A stretch of 64,000 nt of DNA from Aquabacterium soli (GTDB lineage Bacteria; Pseudomonadota; Gammaproteobacteria; Burkholderiales; Burkholderiaceae_C), in NCBI RefSeq assembly GCF_003933735.1, contig NZ_RSED01000011.1, forward strand, positions 62,001-126,000, read 5' to 3'. The position numbers and the translations under genes were made by a program. This document shows, in pieces, positions 57,022 through 64,000 of this stretch (positions within the stretch are counted from its first letter, which is position 1; each line of letters starts with the position of its first letter). A model generated the notes under the pieces. The model did no database searches. It worked only from the letters and a program-made list of their open reading frames with translations, and was not told the origin of the DNA.

Positions 57022-57540
57022 ATGGACACGCATCAGGACTTCACCATTCGCCGGGCGGTGCCCGCGGATGCGGCCGCCATCGCCGAGATCTACAACGGCT
57101 ATGTCGAAAAAACCGTCATTTCATTCGAGACGGAACCCGTGCCGGTGGCCGAGATGGCCCAGCGCGTCGCGGACCGGCTGAACCGCTACGACTGGCTGGT
57201 GGCAGAACGCCAGGGCCGCCTGATCGGCTATGCCTACTACGGCCAGTTCCGCACCCGCGCCGCGTACGACCACGTGGTTGAAAGCACGGTGTACATCGCA
57301 GGAGACGCCCTGGGACTGGGCCTGGGCCGGCGACTCTATGCAGAGCTGATCCAATCGGCCCGCGACAAGGGCTTTCGCGAGATCATCGGCGTGATCGCTC
57401 TGCCCAACGACGCCAGCGAACAACTGCACGAGCGGATGGGCTTTGTGCGGGTGGGCCACCTGCCCAGGGTAGGCTACAAGTTCGGGCGCTACATTGACGT
57501 GAGCTTCTGGCAGTGGTCGCTTCCAGAAGCACCCGCCTGA
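57022..57540 (+). CDS. GNAT N-acetyltransferase (phosphinothricin acetyltransferase-like)
   Basis: 172 residues. The GNAT fold has the motif DALGLGLGRRLYAELIQ (acetyl-CoA binding). The start FTIRRAVPADAAAIAEIYNGYV and FETEPVP are typical of the Pat/MnaT group, which acetylates phosphinothricin or methionine sulfoximine. The real substrate is unknown. Confidence 0.88.
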   Translation: MDTHQDFTIRRAVPADAAAIAEIYNGYVEKTVISFETEPVPVAEMAQRVADRLNRYDWLVAERQGRLIGYAYYGQFRTRAAYDHVVESTVYIAGDALGLGLGRRLYAELIQSARDKGFREIIGVIALPNDASEQLHERMGFVRVGHLPRVGYKFGRYIDVSFWQWSLPEAPA

Positions 57541-57591
57541 TCCCGATTTTTCCTGATCCCATACCGACAACCACCCTGAGGGGACGATTCG

Positions 57592-57954
57592 ATGCTCACC
57601 ACACTGGCCCTGGTCCTGACGGCGCTCGTTGCCGCCCTGCACCTTTACTTCCTGGTGCTGGAAATGTTCCTGTGGGACAAGCCGATGGGCCGCAAGGTGT
57701 TCGGCCTGACCAAGGAGTTCGCCACGGCCAGCAAGGCCCTGGCCGCCAACCAGGGGCTGTACAACGGCTTTCTGGTGGCCGGGCTGGTGTGGGGGCTGCT
57801 GCTGGGGCCGGTGGCTGGCCGGCCGATCATGTTCTTCTTCCTGGGCTGCGTGGTGGTCGCTGGCGTCTTTGGCGCCGCCACGGTCAGCAAGCGGATCTTC
57901 TTCGTGCAGGCCTTGCCCGCGCTGATCGCTGGCGCGCTGCTCTGGCTGGCTTGA
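57592..57954 (+). CDS. DUF1304 family membrane protein
   Basis: 120 residues. Four hydrophobic segments with ALHLYFLVLEMFLWDKPMGRKVFGL and ANQGLYNGFLVAGL, the DUF1304 signature. Function unknown. GAGGGGACG precedes the ATG. Confidence 0.92.
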   Translation: MLTTLALVLTALVAALHLYFLVLEMFLWDKPMGRKVFGLTKEFATASKALAANQGLYNGFLVAGLVWGLLLGPVAGRPIMFFFLGCVVVAGVFGAATVSKRIFFVQALPALIAGALLWLA

Positions 57955-58010
57955 TCTGCAACCTCGTCATCACCGATCAGTGATCCTCGTCTAACCCAAA
58001 GGAGACCGCC

Positions 58011-58646
58011 ATGGGCAACAACAGCCGACGCATCACACTGTTCCACGCCCCGCAGACACGCTCTTCCGGCGTGCTGACGCTGGTCTACGAACTGCAGGCA
58101 GACCATGAACTGCATGTGCTGGACGTGCGCGCCGGCGAACAGCGCCAGGCGCCCTACCTGGCCATCAACCCGATGGGCAAGGTGCCCGCTGTCAAGCATG
58201 GCGAGGCGCTGGTCACGGAGCAAGGGGCCGTGTACCAGTATGTGGCCGAGCTCTACCCAGAGGCGGGTTTGGCGCCCCCGCCGGGCGACCCGCTGCGCGG
58301 CCCTTTCCTGCGCTGGCTGGCCTTCTATGGCAGCAGCTTCGAGCCCGCCCTGGTGGACCGCGCCCAAAAACGGGCACCGGCACCGCCCTCCACCTGCCCG
58401 TACGGCGATTTCGACACCATGCTGCGCACGCTGACGGACCAACTGGCGAAAGGCCCGTACATCCTGGGCGAGAAGTTCACGGCGGCGGATGTGCTGTGGG
58501 GCAGCGCCCTGCGGTGGACGACCACCTTCGCCCTGGTGCCGACGTCGCCCGAGCTGCAGGCCTACATCGAGCGGGTGTGTTCGCGGCCGAGCTTCGCGCA
58601 GGTGGCCAGCAAGGACGCCGAGCTGCTGGCGGCCCAGGGCCACTGA
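58011..58646 (+). CDS. Glutathione S-transferase family protein
   Basis: 211 residues. An N-terminal thioredoxin-like domain (ITLFHAPQTRSSGVLTLVYEL, NPMGKVPAVKHGEALVTEQGAVYQYVAE) contains the GST G-site elements. The C-terminal helical domain has YILGEKFTAADVLWGSAL. Its substrate is unknown. AAAGGAG precedes the ATG. Confidence 0.92.
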   Translation: MGNNSRRITLFHAPQTRSSGVLTLVYELQADHELHVLDVRAGEQRQAPYLAINPMGKVPAVKHGEALVTEQGAVYQYVAELYPEAGLAPPPGDPLRGPFLRWLAFYGSSFEPALVDRAQKRAPAPPSTCPYGDFDTMLRTLTDQLAKGPYILGEKFTAADVLWGSALRWTTTFALVPTSPELQAYIERVCSRPSFAQVASKDAELLAAQGH

Positions 58647-58673
58647 GCCAGGGGCGCCCATGTCATCAAGGCC

Positions 58674-59348
58674 TCAAGGGGTCTTGGATTCCTCGTCCGA
58701 GCCGAAGGCGTGCTCGGGCATCTCGGGCAACCAGTCGATGTGGTGCCCCAGCTTGAGGGCCTTGGTGGCCAGGTAATGCTCGTTCTCGGCCTGCGGCTGG
58801 CTGCGCACGGGCACGCGCTCGACCACCTTCACGCCGTGCTTTTCCAGCGTGCTGACCTTGCGGGGGTTGTTGGTCATCAGCCGCACTTCCTTGATGCCGA
58901 GCTGATCCAGCATGCAGGCGGCCACGTCGAAGTTGCGCAGGTCGGCCGCAAAGCCCAGGCGCAGGTTGGCCTCGACCGTGTCCAGCCCTTCATCCTGCAG
59001 GGCGTAAGCCTTGAGCTTGTTGATCAGGCCGATGCCCCGCCCCTCCTGGCGCAGGTAGAGCACGGCGCCCCGACCAGCCTCGCCGATCTGACGCAGCGCG
59101 AAGTGCAGCTGAGGGCCGCAATCGCAGCGCAGCGAGCCGAACACGTCGCCGGTCATGCATTCGCTGTGCACCCGCACCAGGGCGCTGCCCACCACGTCGC
59201 CCATGACCATGGCCACGTGCTCCAGGCCGGAGGGCTCTTCCTTGAACAGCTTCATGGTGAAGGTGCCGTAGTCCGTGGGCACACGGGCCTGGGCCACCAT
59301 GGTGAGCTGGGTGGCGGGTTGGCTGGAGGGTATCTGCGGCGAAATCAT
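58674..59348 (-). CDS. ribA: GTP cyclohydrolase II
   Basis: 224 residues. First step of riboflavin synthesis from GTP. Zinc ligands Cys in [16 protein letters not shown] and the motif [20 protein letters not shown] are present. It stands without a DHBP synthase domain, so it is the monofunctional type. Confidence 0.95.
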   Translation of the reverse strand: MISPQIPSSQPATQLTMVAQARVPTDYGTFTMKLFKEEPSGLEHVAMVMGDVVGSALVRVHSECMTGDVFGSLRCDCGPQLHFALRQIGEAGRGAVLYLRQEGRGIGLINKLKAYALQDEGLDTVEANLRLGFAADLRNFDVAACMLDQLGIKEVRLMTNNPRKVSTLEKHGVKVVERVPVRSQPQAENEHYLATKALKLGHHIDWLPEMPEHAFGSDEESKTP

Positions 59349-59449
59349 GAAACTTCAGCGAGGCGTCAGGCGGTCTTGTCCTTGTATTCTCGCAGGTCGG
59401 TCAATACCCTGGGGTTCGACAGGCCGGCGGCCCACTGGCAAGGGGTGGC

Positions 59450-60082
59450 TCACCCCTGGGCCAGCAGCGTGGCCAGCTCGGCCGCCGAGCGCACGCCCAG
59501 CTTGGAAAACACCCGCGCGCGGTGCACCTCGACCGTCCGCACAGCGATGTGCAGCTCATCGGCGATGACCTTGTTGAGCTTGCCGGCGGCCACGCGCTGC
59601 ATCACCTCGCGCTCGCGCTCGCTCAGGCTGGCCAGCCGCGCATCGCGTTCCGCATGGCGGGTGTCGTCGGCCAGCATGGCGGCTTCCACGGCCAGGGCCT
59701 GCTCGATGCGGTCGACCAGGGTGTTGTCGCTGTAGGGCTTTTCCAGAAAATCGAAAGCGCCTTTCTTCAGGGCCTCCACCACCATGGGGATGTCGCCATG
59801 GCCGCTGAGAAACAGCAAGGGGTTGCGAAAGCCGTGTTCGATCAGCACCTCGTGCAGTTGCAGGCCCGACATGGGCTCCATGCGCACATCCACCAGGAAG
59901 ATCCCGCGCACCGGACGCAAGGGCGATTCGGCCAGGTGGGTGAGCAACTCGGGCCCGCTGTCAAACCCATAGACCAGCAGGCCGCGCGAGCCGAGCAGGA
60001 AGGTCAGGGCATCGCGCACCACGGCCTCGTCATCCACCAGATAGACGATACCTTTATCGAGAGGGGCCGGGGCTGTGCTCAT
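59450..60082 (-). CDS. Response regulator, FixJ/LuxR-type (DctR-like)
   Basis: 210 residues. Receiver domain with phosphoacceptor Asp 65 in FLVDVRM, acidic VDDEA, and EKPYSDN near 115-121. The C-terminal LuxR helix-turn-helix (LSEREREVMQRVAAGKLNKVIADELHI) binds DNA. It is coupled to the sensor kinase (4-base overlap) and divergent from the TRAP binding-protein gene, so C4-dicarboxylate or similar uptake control is inferred. Confidence 0.92.
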   Translation of the reverse strand: MSTAPAPLDKGIVYLVDDEAVVRDALTFLLGSRGLLVYGFDSGPELLTHLAESPLRPVRGIFLVDVRMEPMSGLQLHEVLIEHGFRNPLLFLSGHGDIPMVVEALKKGAFDFLEKPYSDNTLVDRIEQALAVEAAMLADDTRHAERDARLASLSEREREVMQRVAAGKLNKVIADELHIAVRTVEVHRARVFSKLGVRSAAELATLLAQG

Positions 60083-62109
60083 GGTCTGGAATCGTCCTGG
60101 GAAATGGAGGCATCGGCGGGCATGGGGTCATCGGATGGGTCGTGCTCGCCCTCCTGATCATGGTCTTGCCAGCAAGGCACGGTGAACGAGAAGACCGCAC
60201 CGCCGCCCGGCGCCTCTTCGGCATCCAGCGCGCCATAGTGCAGTTCGACGATGGAGCGGCAGATGGCCAGGCCCATGCCCATGCCCTCGGCCTTGGTGGA
60301 GAAGAACGGTGCGCACAGGGTTTCGATGCCCTGCCCGCCCAGGCCGGGCCCGTTGTCGCTGACCTGCACCTTGACGAAGCGACCGTCGGGCGCCAGCGTG
60401 GTCATCACGTGCAGTGAACGCACACCTGGGCGGGTGGACAGGGCGTCGCAGGCATTGCGCACCAGGTTGGCGGCCACCTGCTCCACCAGGATGGGATCGA
60501 CCAGCACGGGTGGCAAGGCGCGGTCCAGTTGCAGGGACAGAGACACGCCATGGCGGTTCATGTCACGGCGCTGCAGGTCGACCGCCGCCCGCACGATCTG
60601 GTTGATGTCGCCCCGCTCTCGCTGGGGCTCGCGCCGGGTCAGGAACTCGCGAATGCGCTTGACGATGCGCCCGGCATGCGCCGCCTGCTCGCCCAGCCGC
60701 TGCAGCGCGCCCAGCAGCAGCGAATCGGGTTCGGGGTGGCGCTTGAGGGCGTTGAGCACGCCGGCGTTGTAGCTGGTGATGGCGGACAAGGGCTGGTTGA
60801 GTTCATGCGCGAGGGTGGAGGCCACTTCGCCCAGCATGGTCAGGCGCGAGTGGTGGGCCATGGTGTCGGCCTGGCGGCGCTCGCGCTCTTCCAGGCGCTT
60901 GCGCTCGGTGATGTTGAGCACCGAGGCCATCCAGCCGATGTGCCTGCCCTGTGCATCCACCAGGCGGGCTTCGAAGATCATCACCTCCAGCACGCGGCCA
61001 TCGCGGTGCTGCCAGCGTGATTCATAGCCTTCCCGCGGTGCCTGGCCGGCCATGTTGCGCAGGTGGCGGCGCATGGATTCGTCCAGCTCATCAGGCAGCC
61101 AGTAGGGCATGGGCGGCATCACGCCGATCAGCTCTTCGGGCTGGTAGCCCAGCATGTCGGCCATGGTCTTGTTGACGTAGACCAGGCGTCCGTCCAGATC
61201 GCGGGCTCGCAGGCCGACGGCGAGCGAATCCTCCATCGCGGTGCGCCAGGCGGCCTCGGTGCGCCAGGCCTCTTCGGCGCGTTCGACGGCCAGCATCTGG
61301 CGGCGCAGCATCCAGGAAGCAGCGCCCACCAGCAGCAGGAAGCCGCCCATCAGCGCCATGGGCAAGGTGCGCCACCAGGGCGTCTGCCGCTCACGCGAGG
61401 CCAGCTCCAGCCAACCTTGCGCCATCGAAGGGCCCATGGTCTTGCGGTACCAGAGCTGGTCCGGCAGGCGCTCACCATCCACGGTGGCCGCGATCACATC
61501 GTCGGAGCTGTCCACCAGTCGGATGTCGTACTTGCGGGCCAGCCACCAGGGCACGCGCTGGCGCAGGAGGTTGGTGGACGAATAGCGCGCCACCAGCAAG
61601 CCGCCACGGTTGGGCAAGGCCACACTGAGATGGCCGGCCAGCCCACGGTCGGTGCTACCGGCACGCAGGGGGGCATTGGCAGGCAGCTTGTCGTCGGGCA
61701 CCTGGGCCACGATGCGGCCCTGGGCATCGACCCAGGTCACGCTGACCCAGAAACGCCGCAAGCCGTCGAGCAGCAGGGCCTGGCGGACGAAGGCCTCCGG
61801 CCGCGTGTGGTGGGCAGCCAGGTCATCGGCCAGCGCCTTCAGGCGGGCGGTTTCGTCGTCGAGCGCGCCGCTGAGCTGCGCTTCGAGCGACAAGGCATCG
61901 GAGATCAGCTCGGCACGGCGTGCCTCCCGCTCATCCGCGTCGGTGCGCACCATCCACGCCACCACCCCCGCCACGAAGACCAGCGACAGCAGCAGGGGCC
62001 AGGCCCACAGGCTGCGGGGCCCACCCACGCGCCGCCCCAGCAGCTTGAAGCGCGGACGAGGGGGCACGGCCAGCTCGGGCCTTGGCGGCTCGGACAAGGG
62101 GGAACTCAT
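60079..62109 (-). CDS. PAS-domain sensor histidine kinase (DctS/FixL-like)
   Basis: 676 residues. Two membrane helices flank a periplasmic sensor domain (about 55-240). A PAS domain follows (LVYVNKTMADMLGYQPEELIG). HisKA has the phospho-His in ASTLAHELNQPLSAI, and HATPase_c has VSDNGPGLGGQGIE and GMGMGLAICRSIVELH. It signals to the coupled FixJ-type regulator. Divergent from dctP, which is likely the regulated target. Confidence 0.93.
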   Translation of the reverse strand: MSSPLSEPPRPELAVPPRPRFKLLGRRVGGPRSLWAWPLLLSLVFVAGVVAWMVRTDADEREARRAELISDALSLEAQLSGALDDETARLKALADDLAAHHTRPEAFVRQALLLDGLRRFWVSVTWVDAQGRIVAQVPDDKLPANAPLRAGSTDRGLAGHLSVALPNRGGLLVARYSSTNLLRQRVPWWLARKYDIRLVDSSDDVIAATVDGERLPDQLWYRKTMGPSMAQGWLELASRERQTPWWRTLPMALMGGFLLLVGAASWMLRRQMLAVERAEEAWRTEAAWRTAMEDSLAVGLRARDLDGRLVYVNKTMADMLGYQPEELIGVMPPMPYWLPDELDESMRRHLRNMAGQAPREGYESRWQHRDGRVLEVMIFEARLVDAQGRHIGWMASVLNITERKRLEERERRQADTMAHHSRLTMLGEVASTLAHELNQPLSAITSYNAGVLNALKRHPEPDSLLLGALQRLGEQAAHAGRIVKRIREFLTRREPQRERGDINQIVRAAVDLQRRDMNRHGVSLSLQLDRALPPVLVDPILVEQVAANLVRNACDALSTRPGVRSLHVMTTLAPDGRFVKVQVSDNGPGLGGQGIETLCAPFFSTKAEGMGMGLAICRSIVELHYGALDAEEAPGGGAVFSFTVPCWQDHDQEGEHDPSDDPMPADASISQDDSRP

Positions 62110-62184
62110 GCGCGGAAGTCTAGTGCTTCGGGCACGGGCCTTATAAGGGATAACCCGCTGAAATCAAGCACCTGGACGCACAAA

Positions 62185-62220
62185 TGTGGAACTCCACAAT
62201 TCCCCCTGAAACAGGGGGAA
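62185..62220. promoter_or_regulatory. Two palindromes upstream of the TRAP binding-protein gene
   Basis: TGTGGA (62185-62190) and TCCACA (62193-62198) form a palindrome, followed immediately by TTCCCCCTG (62200-62208) and CAGGGGGAA (62212-62220), a nine-base perfect inverted repeat. They lie between divergent kinase and dctP genes, an expected binding place of the response regulator or a leader hairpin. Confidence 0.55.
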
Positions 62221-62256
62221 CCAAGAATGCCCACACCCCCTTCCTGGAGACCAACC

Positions 62257-63288
62257 ATGACCCGTCCGCTGAGCCCGCCTTCCGTCATCCGTCGAGGACT
62301 GGTGGTCGTCGGCACGGCACTGGCGCTGGCACCCCATGCGTTCGCTCAGGCCCCGATCGTCATCAAGTTCAGCCACGTGGTGGCCAACGACACACCCAAG
62401 GGCAAGGCCGCAGAATTCTTTGCCAAGCGCGCAGGCGAGCTGACCAAGGGGCGCGTGAAGGTCGAGGTGTACCCCAACAGCCAGCTCTACAAGGACAAGG
62501 AAGAGATGGAGGCCCTGCAACTGGGCTCCGTGCAGATGCTGGCCCCCTCGCTCTCCAAGTTCGCGCCACTGGGGGTGAAGGAGTTCGAGGTGTTCGATCT
62601 GCCCTTCATCTTCGACGACTACAACGACCTGCACAAGGTGACCGGCGGCCCGGTGGGTGCCAAGCTGCTCAAGAAACTGGAATCGCGCGGCATCACGGGG
62701 CTGGCCTACTGGGACAACGGCTTCAAGGTGATGTCGGCCAACAAGCCGCTCAGGGCCGTGGCGGACTACAAGGGCATGAAGATGCGCATCCAGTCGTCCA
62801 AGGTGCTGGACGCCCAGATGCGCGCCCTGGGCGCCCTGCCCCAGGTGCTGGCCTTCTCCGAGACCTACCAGGCGCTGCAGACCGGCGTGGTCGATGGCAC
62901 CGAGAACCCGCCGTCCAACCTGTACACCCAGAAGATGCATGAGGTGCAGAAGCACGTCAGCGTGACCAACCATGGCTACCTGGGGTATGCGGTCGTGGTC
63001 AACAAAAAATTCTGGGATGGCCTGCCCGGCGACATCCGCACCGCCCTGAGCAAGGCCATGACCGAGGCCACCAAGGTGGCCAACGACACCGCCTTCAACG
63101 ACAACCAGGACTCCCTGGCCAAGGTCAAGGCCAGCGGGAAGACCACGGTCTACTCACCCACGATCGGCGAGCGCTTCCAGCTCAAGAAGGCCCTCGTGCC
63201 CGTGCACAAGCAACTGGCTTCGCGCGTGGGCGACGAAACCATCCAGGACATCTACAACGCCACCGGTTTCAGACCGGACAACCTTTGA
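62257..63288 (+). CDS. dctP: TRAP transporter substrate-binding protein DctP
   Basis: 343 residues. A signal peptide (VVVGTALALAPHAFAQ) is followed by a DctP fold (IVIKFSHVVANDTPKGKAAEFFAKR, LQLGSVQMLAPSLSKFAPLG, YWDNGFKVMSANKPLR and the family Arg in MRIQSSK). It delivers C4-dicarboxylates or related acids to a TRAP permease. GGAGA precedes the ATG. No dctQ/dctM follows, only a Bug-type protein, so the permease must be elsewhere or missing. Confidence 0.93.
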   Translation: MTRPLSPPSVIRRGLVVVGTALALAPHAFAQAPIVIKFSHVVANDTPKGKAAEFFAKRAGELTKGRVKVEVYPNSQLYKDKEEMEALQLGSVQMLAPSLSKFAPLGVKEFEVFDLPFIFDDYNDLHKVTGGPVGAKLLKKLESRGITGLAYWDNGFKVMSANKPLRAVADYKGMKMRIQSSKVLDAQMRALGALPQVLAFSETYQALQTGVVDGTENPPSNLYTQKMHEVQKHVSVTNHGYLGYAVVVNKKFWDGLPGDIRTALSKAMTEATKVANDTAFNDNQDSLAKVKASGKTTVYSPTIGERFQLKKALVPVHKQLASRVGDETIQDIYNATGFRPDNL

Positions 63289-63295
63289 CCCCACG

Positions 63296-63340
63296 GCCGA
63301 CCGGCATGGGCCGGCGGCTCCTTCTTGTGTTTGTTGTTTG
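63296..63340 (+). terminator. Possible terminator/attenuator after dctP
   Basis: GCCG-A-CCGGC (63296-63305) pairs with GCCGGCGGC (63310-63318) with one bulge, followed by a T-rich stretch. It would end dctP transcripts before the next gene. Confidence 0.4.
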
Positions 63341-63362
63341 ATTTGAGACACGGAGACATACC

Positions 63363-64000
63363 ATGAACCCCACCCGCCGCCTGTCCATGCTGGCCCTGGC
63401 CGCCTGCCTGACCTTGCCCGCCGTTGGCGTGCAGGCGCAGCAGTTCCCCGACAAGCCGATCACGATGATCATCCCGTTCGCTGCCGGCGGCCCCACCGAC
63501 ACCGTGGGCCGCATCTACGCGCAGTCGATGACGGGCTTCCTCAAGCAGCAGGTGATCGTGGAAAACGTGGGAGGCGCCGGCGGCACGCTGGGCGCTGCCC
63601 GCGTGGCCCGCGCAGAGCCCAACGGCTACACCATCTTCCTGCACCACATCGGCCAGTCGACCGCGCCAGGCCTGTACCGCAAGCTGCCCTACAACGCGGT
63701 CGATGACTTCTCGCCCATCGGCATGGTGGCCGACGTGCCCATGACCATCGTGGCGCGCAAGGATTTCCCCGCCAAGGACCTGAAGGAGCTGATCGCCTAC
63801 GTCAAGAAGAACCAGGACAGGGTGACCTACGCCAACGCGGGCGTGGGTTCGGCCTCGCACCTGTGCGGCATGCTGTTCATGTCGGCCGTGCAGGCCAACC
63901 TGACGACCGTGCCCTACAAGGGCACCGGCCCGGCCATGAACGACCTGCTCGGCGGCCAGGTCGATTTCATGTGCGACCAGACCACCAACACCTCGGGCCA
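63363..64000 (+). CDS. Bug/TctC-type tripartite tricarboxylate transporter binding protein (3' end cut by window)
   Basis: About 212 codons visible, running off the window. Signal peptide LACLTLPAVGVQAQ is followed by the Bug start QFPDKPITMIIPFAAGGPTDTVGRIYAQ and the VENVGGAGGTLGAARVARAEPNGYT region. Bug proteins bind small carboxylates or amides in the periplasm, and many Burkholderiales carry dozens. It is in line with dctP but belongs to another transporter class (TctABC). Confidence 0.9.
   Translation, partial: MNPTRRLSMLALAACLTLPAVGVQAQQFPDKPITMIIPFAAGGPTDTVGRIYAQSMTGFLKQQVIVENVGGAGGTLGAARVARAEPNGYTIFLHHIGQSTAPGLYRKLPYNAVDDFSPIGMVADVPMTIVARKDFPAKDLKELIAYVKKNQDRVTYANAGVGSASHLCGMLFMSAVQANLTTVPYKGTGPAMNDLLGGQVDFMCDQTTNTSG

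Overview
The window is GC-rich DNA from a betaproteobacterium, most likely Burkholderiales. The chromosomal part carries a guaB / MFS / guaA run, a smpB-ratA-rnfH cluster, rimO, ribA and TRAP and Bug-type solute-binding proteins, a combination usual in that order. The left 46.5 kb is most of an integrative and conjugative element (ICE). The right 17.5 kb is chromosome.

ICE, 1 to about 46546. The left end lies outside the window. The right end abuts the 3' end of guaA, where a P4-type tyrosine integrase (45049-46326) sits. From the left: a Cd/Pb/Zn efflux ATPase (cut by the window edge) with a divergent MerR regulator and a methyltransferase (cargo, 1-3308). Next is a replication/regulation module (DUF1173, a recombinase-like protein without catalytic residues, AlpA, a DUF1845-like protein, a zinc-ribbon/Toprim primase, DUF932). 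It is followed by an FlhD-like/FlhC-like pair resembling the SetDC/AcaDC activators and a convergent H-NS-like gene. Then come a MobH-type TraI whose His/Asp motifs are replaced, the coupling protein TraD and a DUF4400 membrane protein. A cargo spot follows, with a HEPN-motif plus LOTUS-like gene, and then a nearly uninterrupted F-type type IV secretion operon (transglycosylase, OmpA-like lipoprotein, traA L E K B, dsbC, traV C, trbI, S26 peptidase, traW U, trbC, traN F H G). The right end holds a small membrane protein (possible entry exclusion), MarR plus DUF1398, DUF6088, an AbiE toxin-antitoxin pair and the integrase.

The genes fit together as one self-transmissible element. The FlhDC-like pair would switch on transfer, H-NS and AlpA would tune it, TraI/TraD would process and present DNA, and the F-type apparatus would build pilus and channel. 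AbiE and the HEPN/LOTUS gene look like maintenance or defence cargo, and the metal pump is the selectable cargo.

Chromosome, 46547 to 64000. guaA, an MFS exporter and guaB lie on the minus strand. Then come DUF4124, rnfH/ratA divergent from smpB, a MetC-like lyase, rimO, DUF808, a GNAT acetyltransferase, DUF1304, a GST-like protein and ribA. The right end has a two-component system divergent from a TRAP dctP-type binding protein, followed by a Bug/TctC-type binding protein cut by the window edge.

The most unusual observations are the TraI without its expected catalytic residues, the single-gene HEPN-LOTUS cargo in an SXT HS1-like position, and the recombinase-like protein without its Tyr/His residues.
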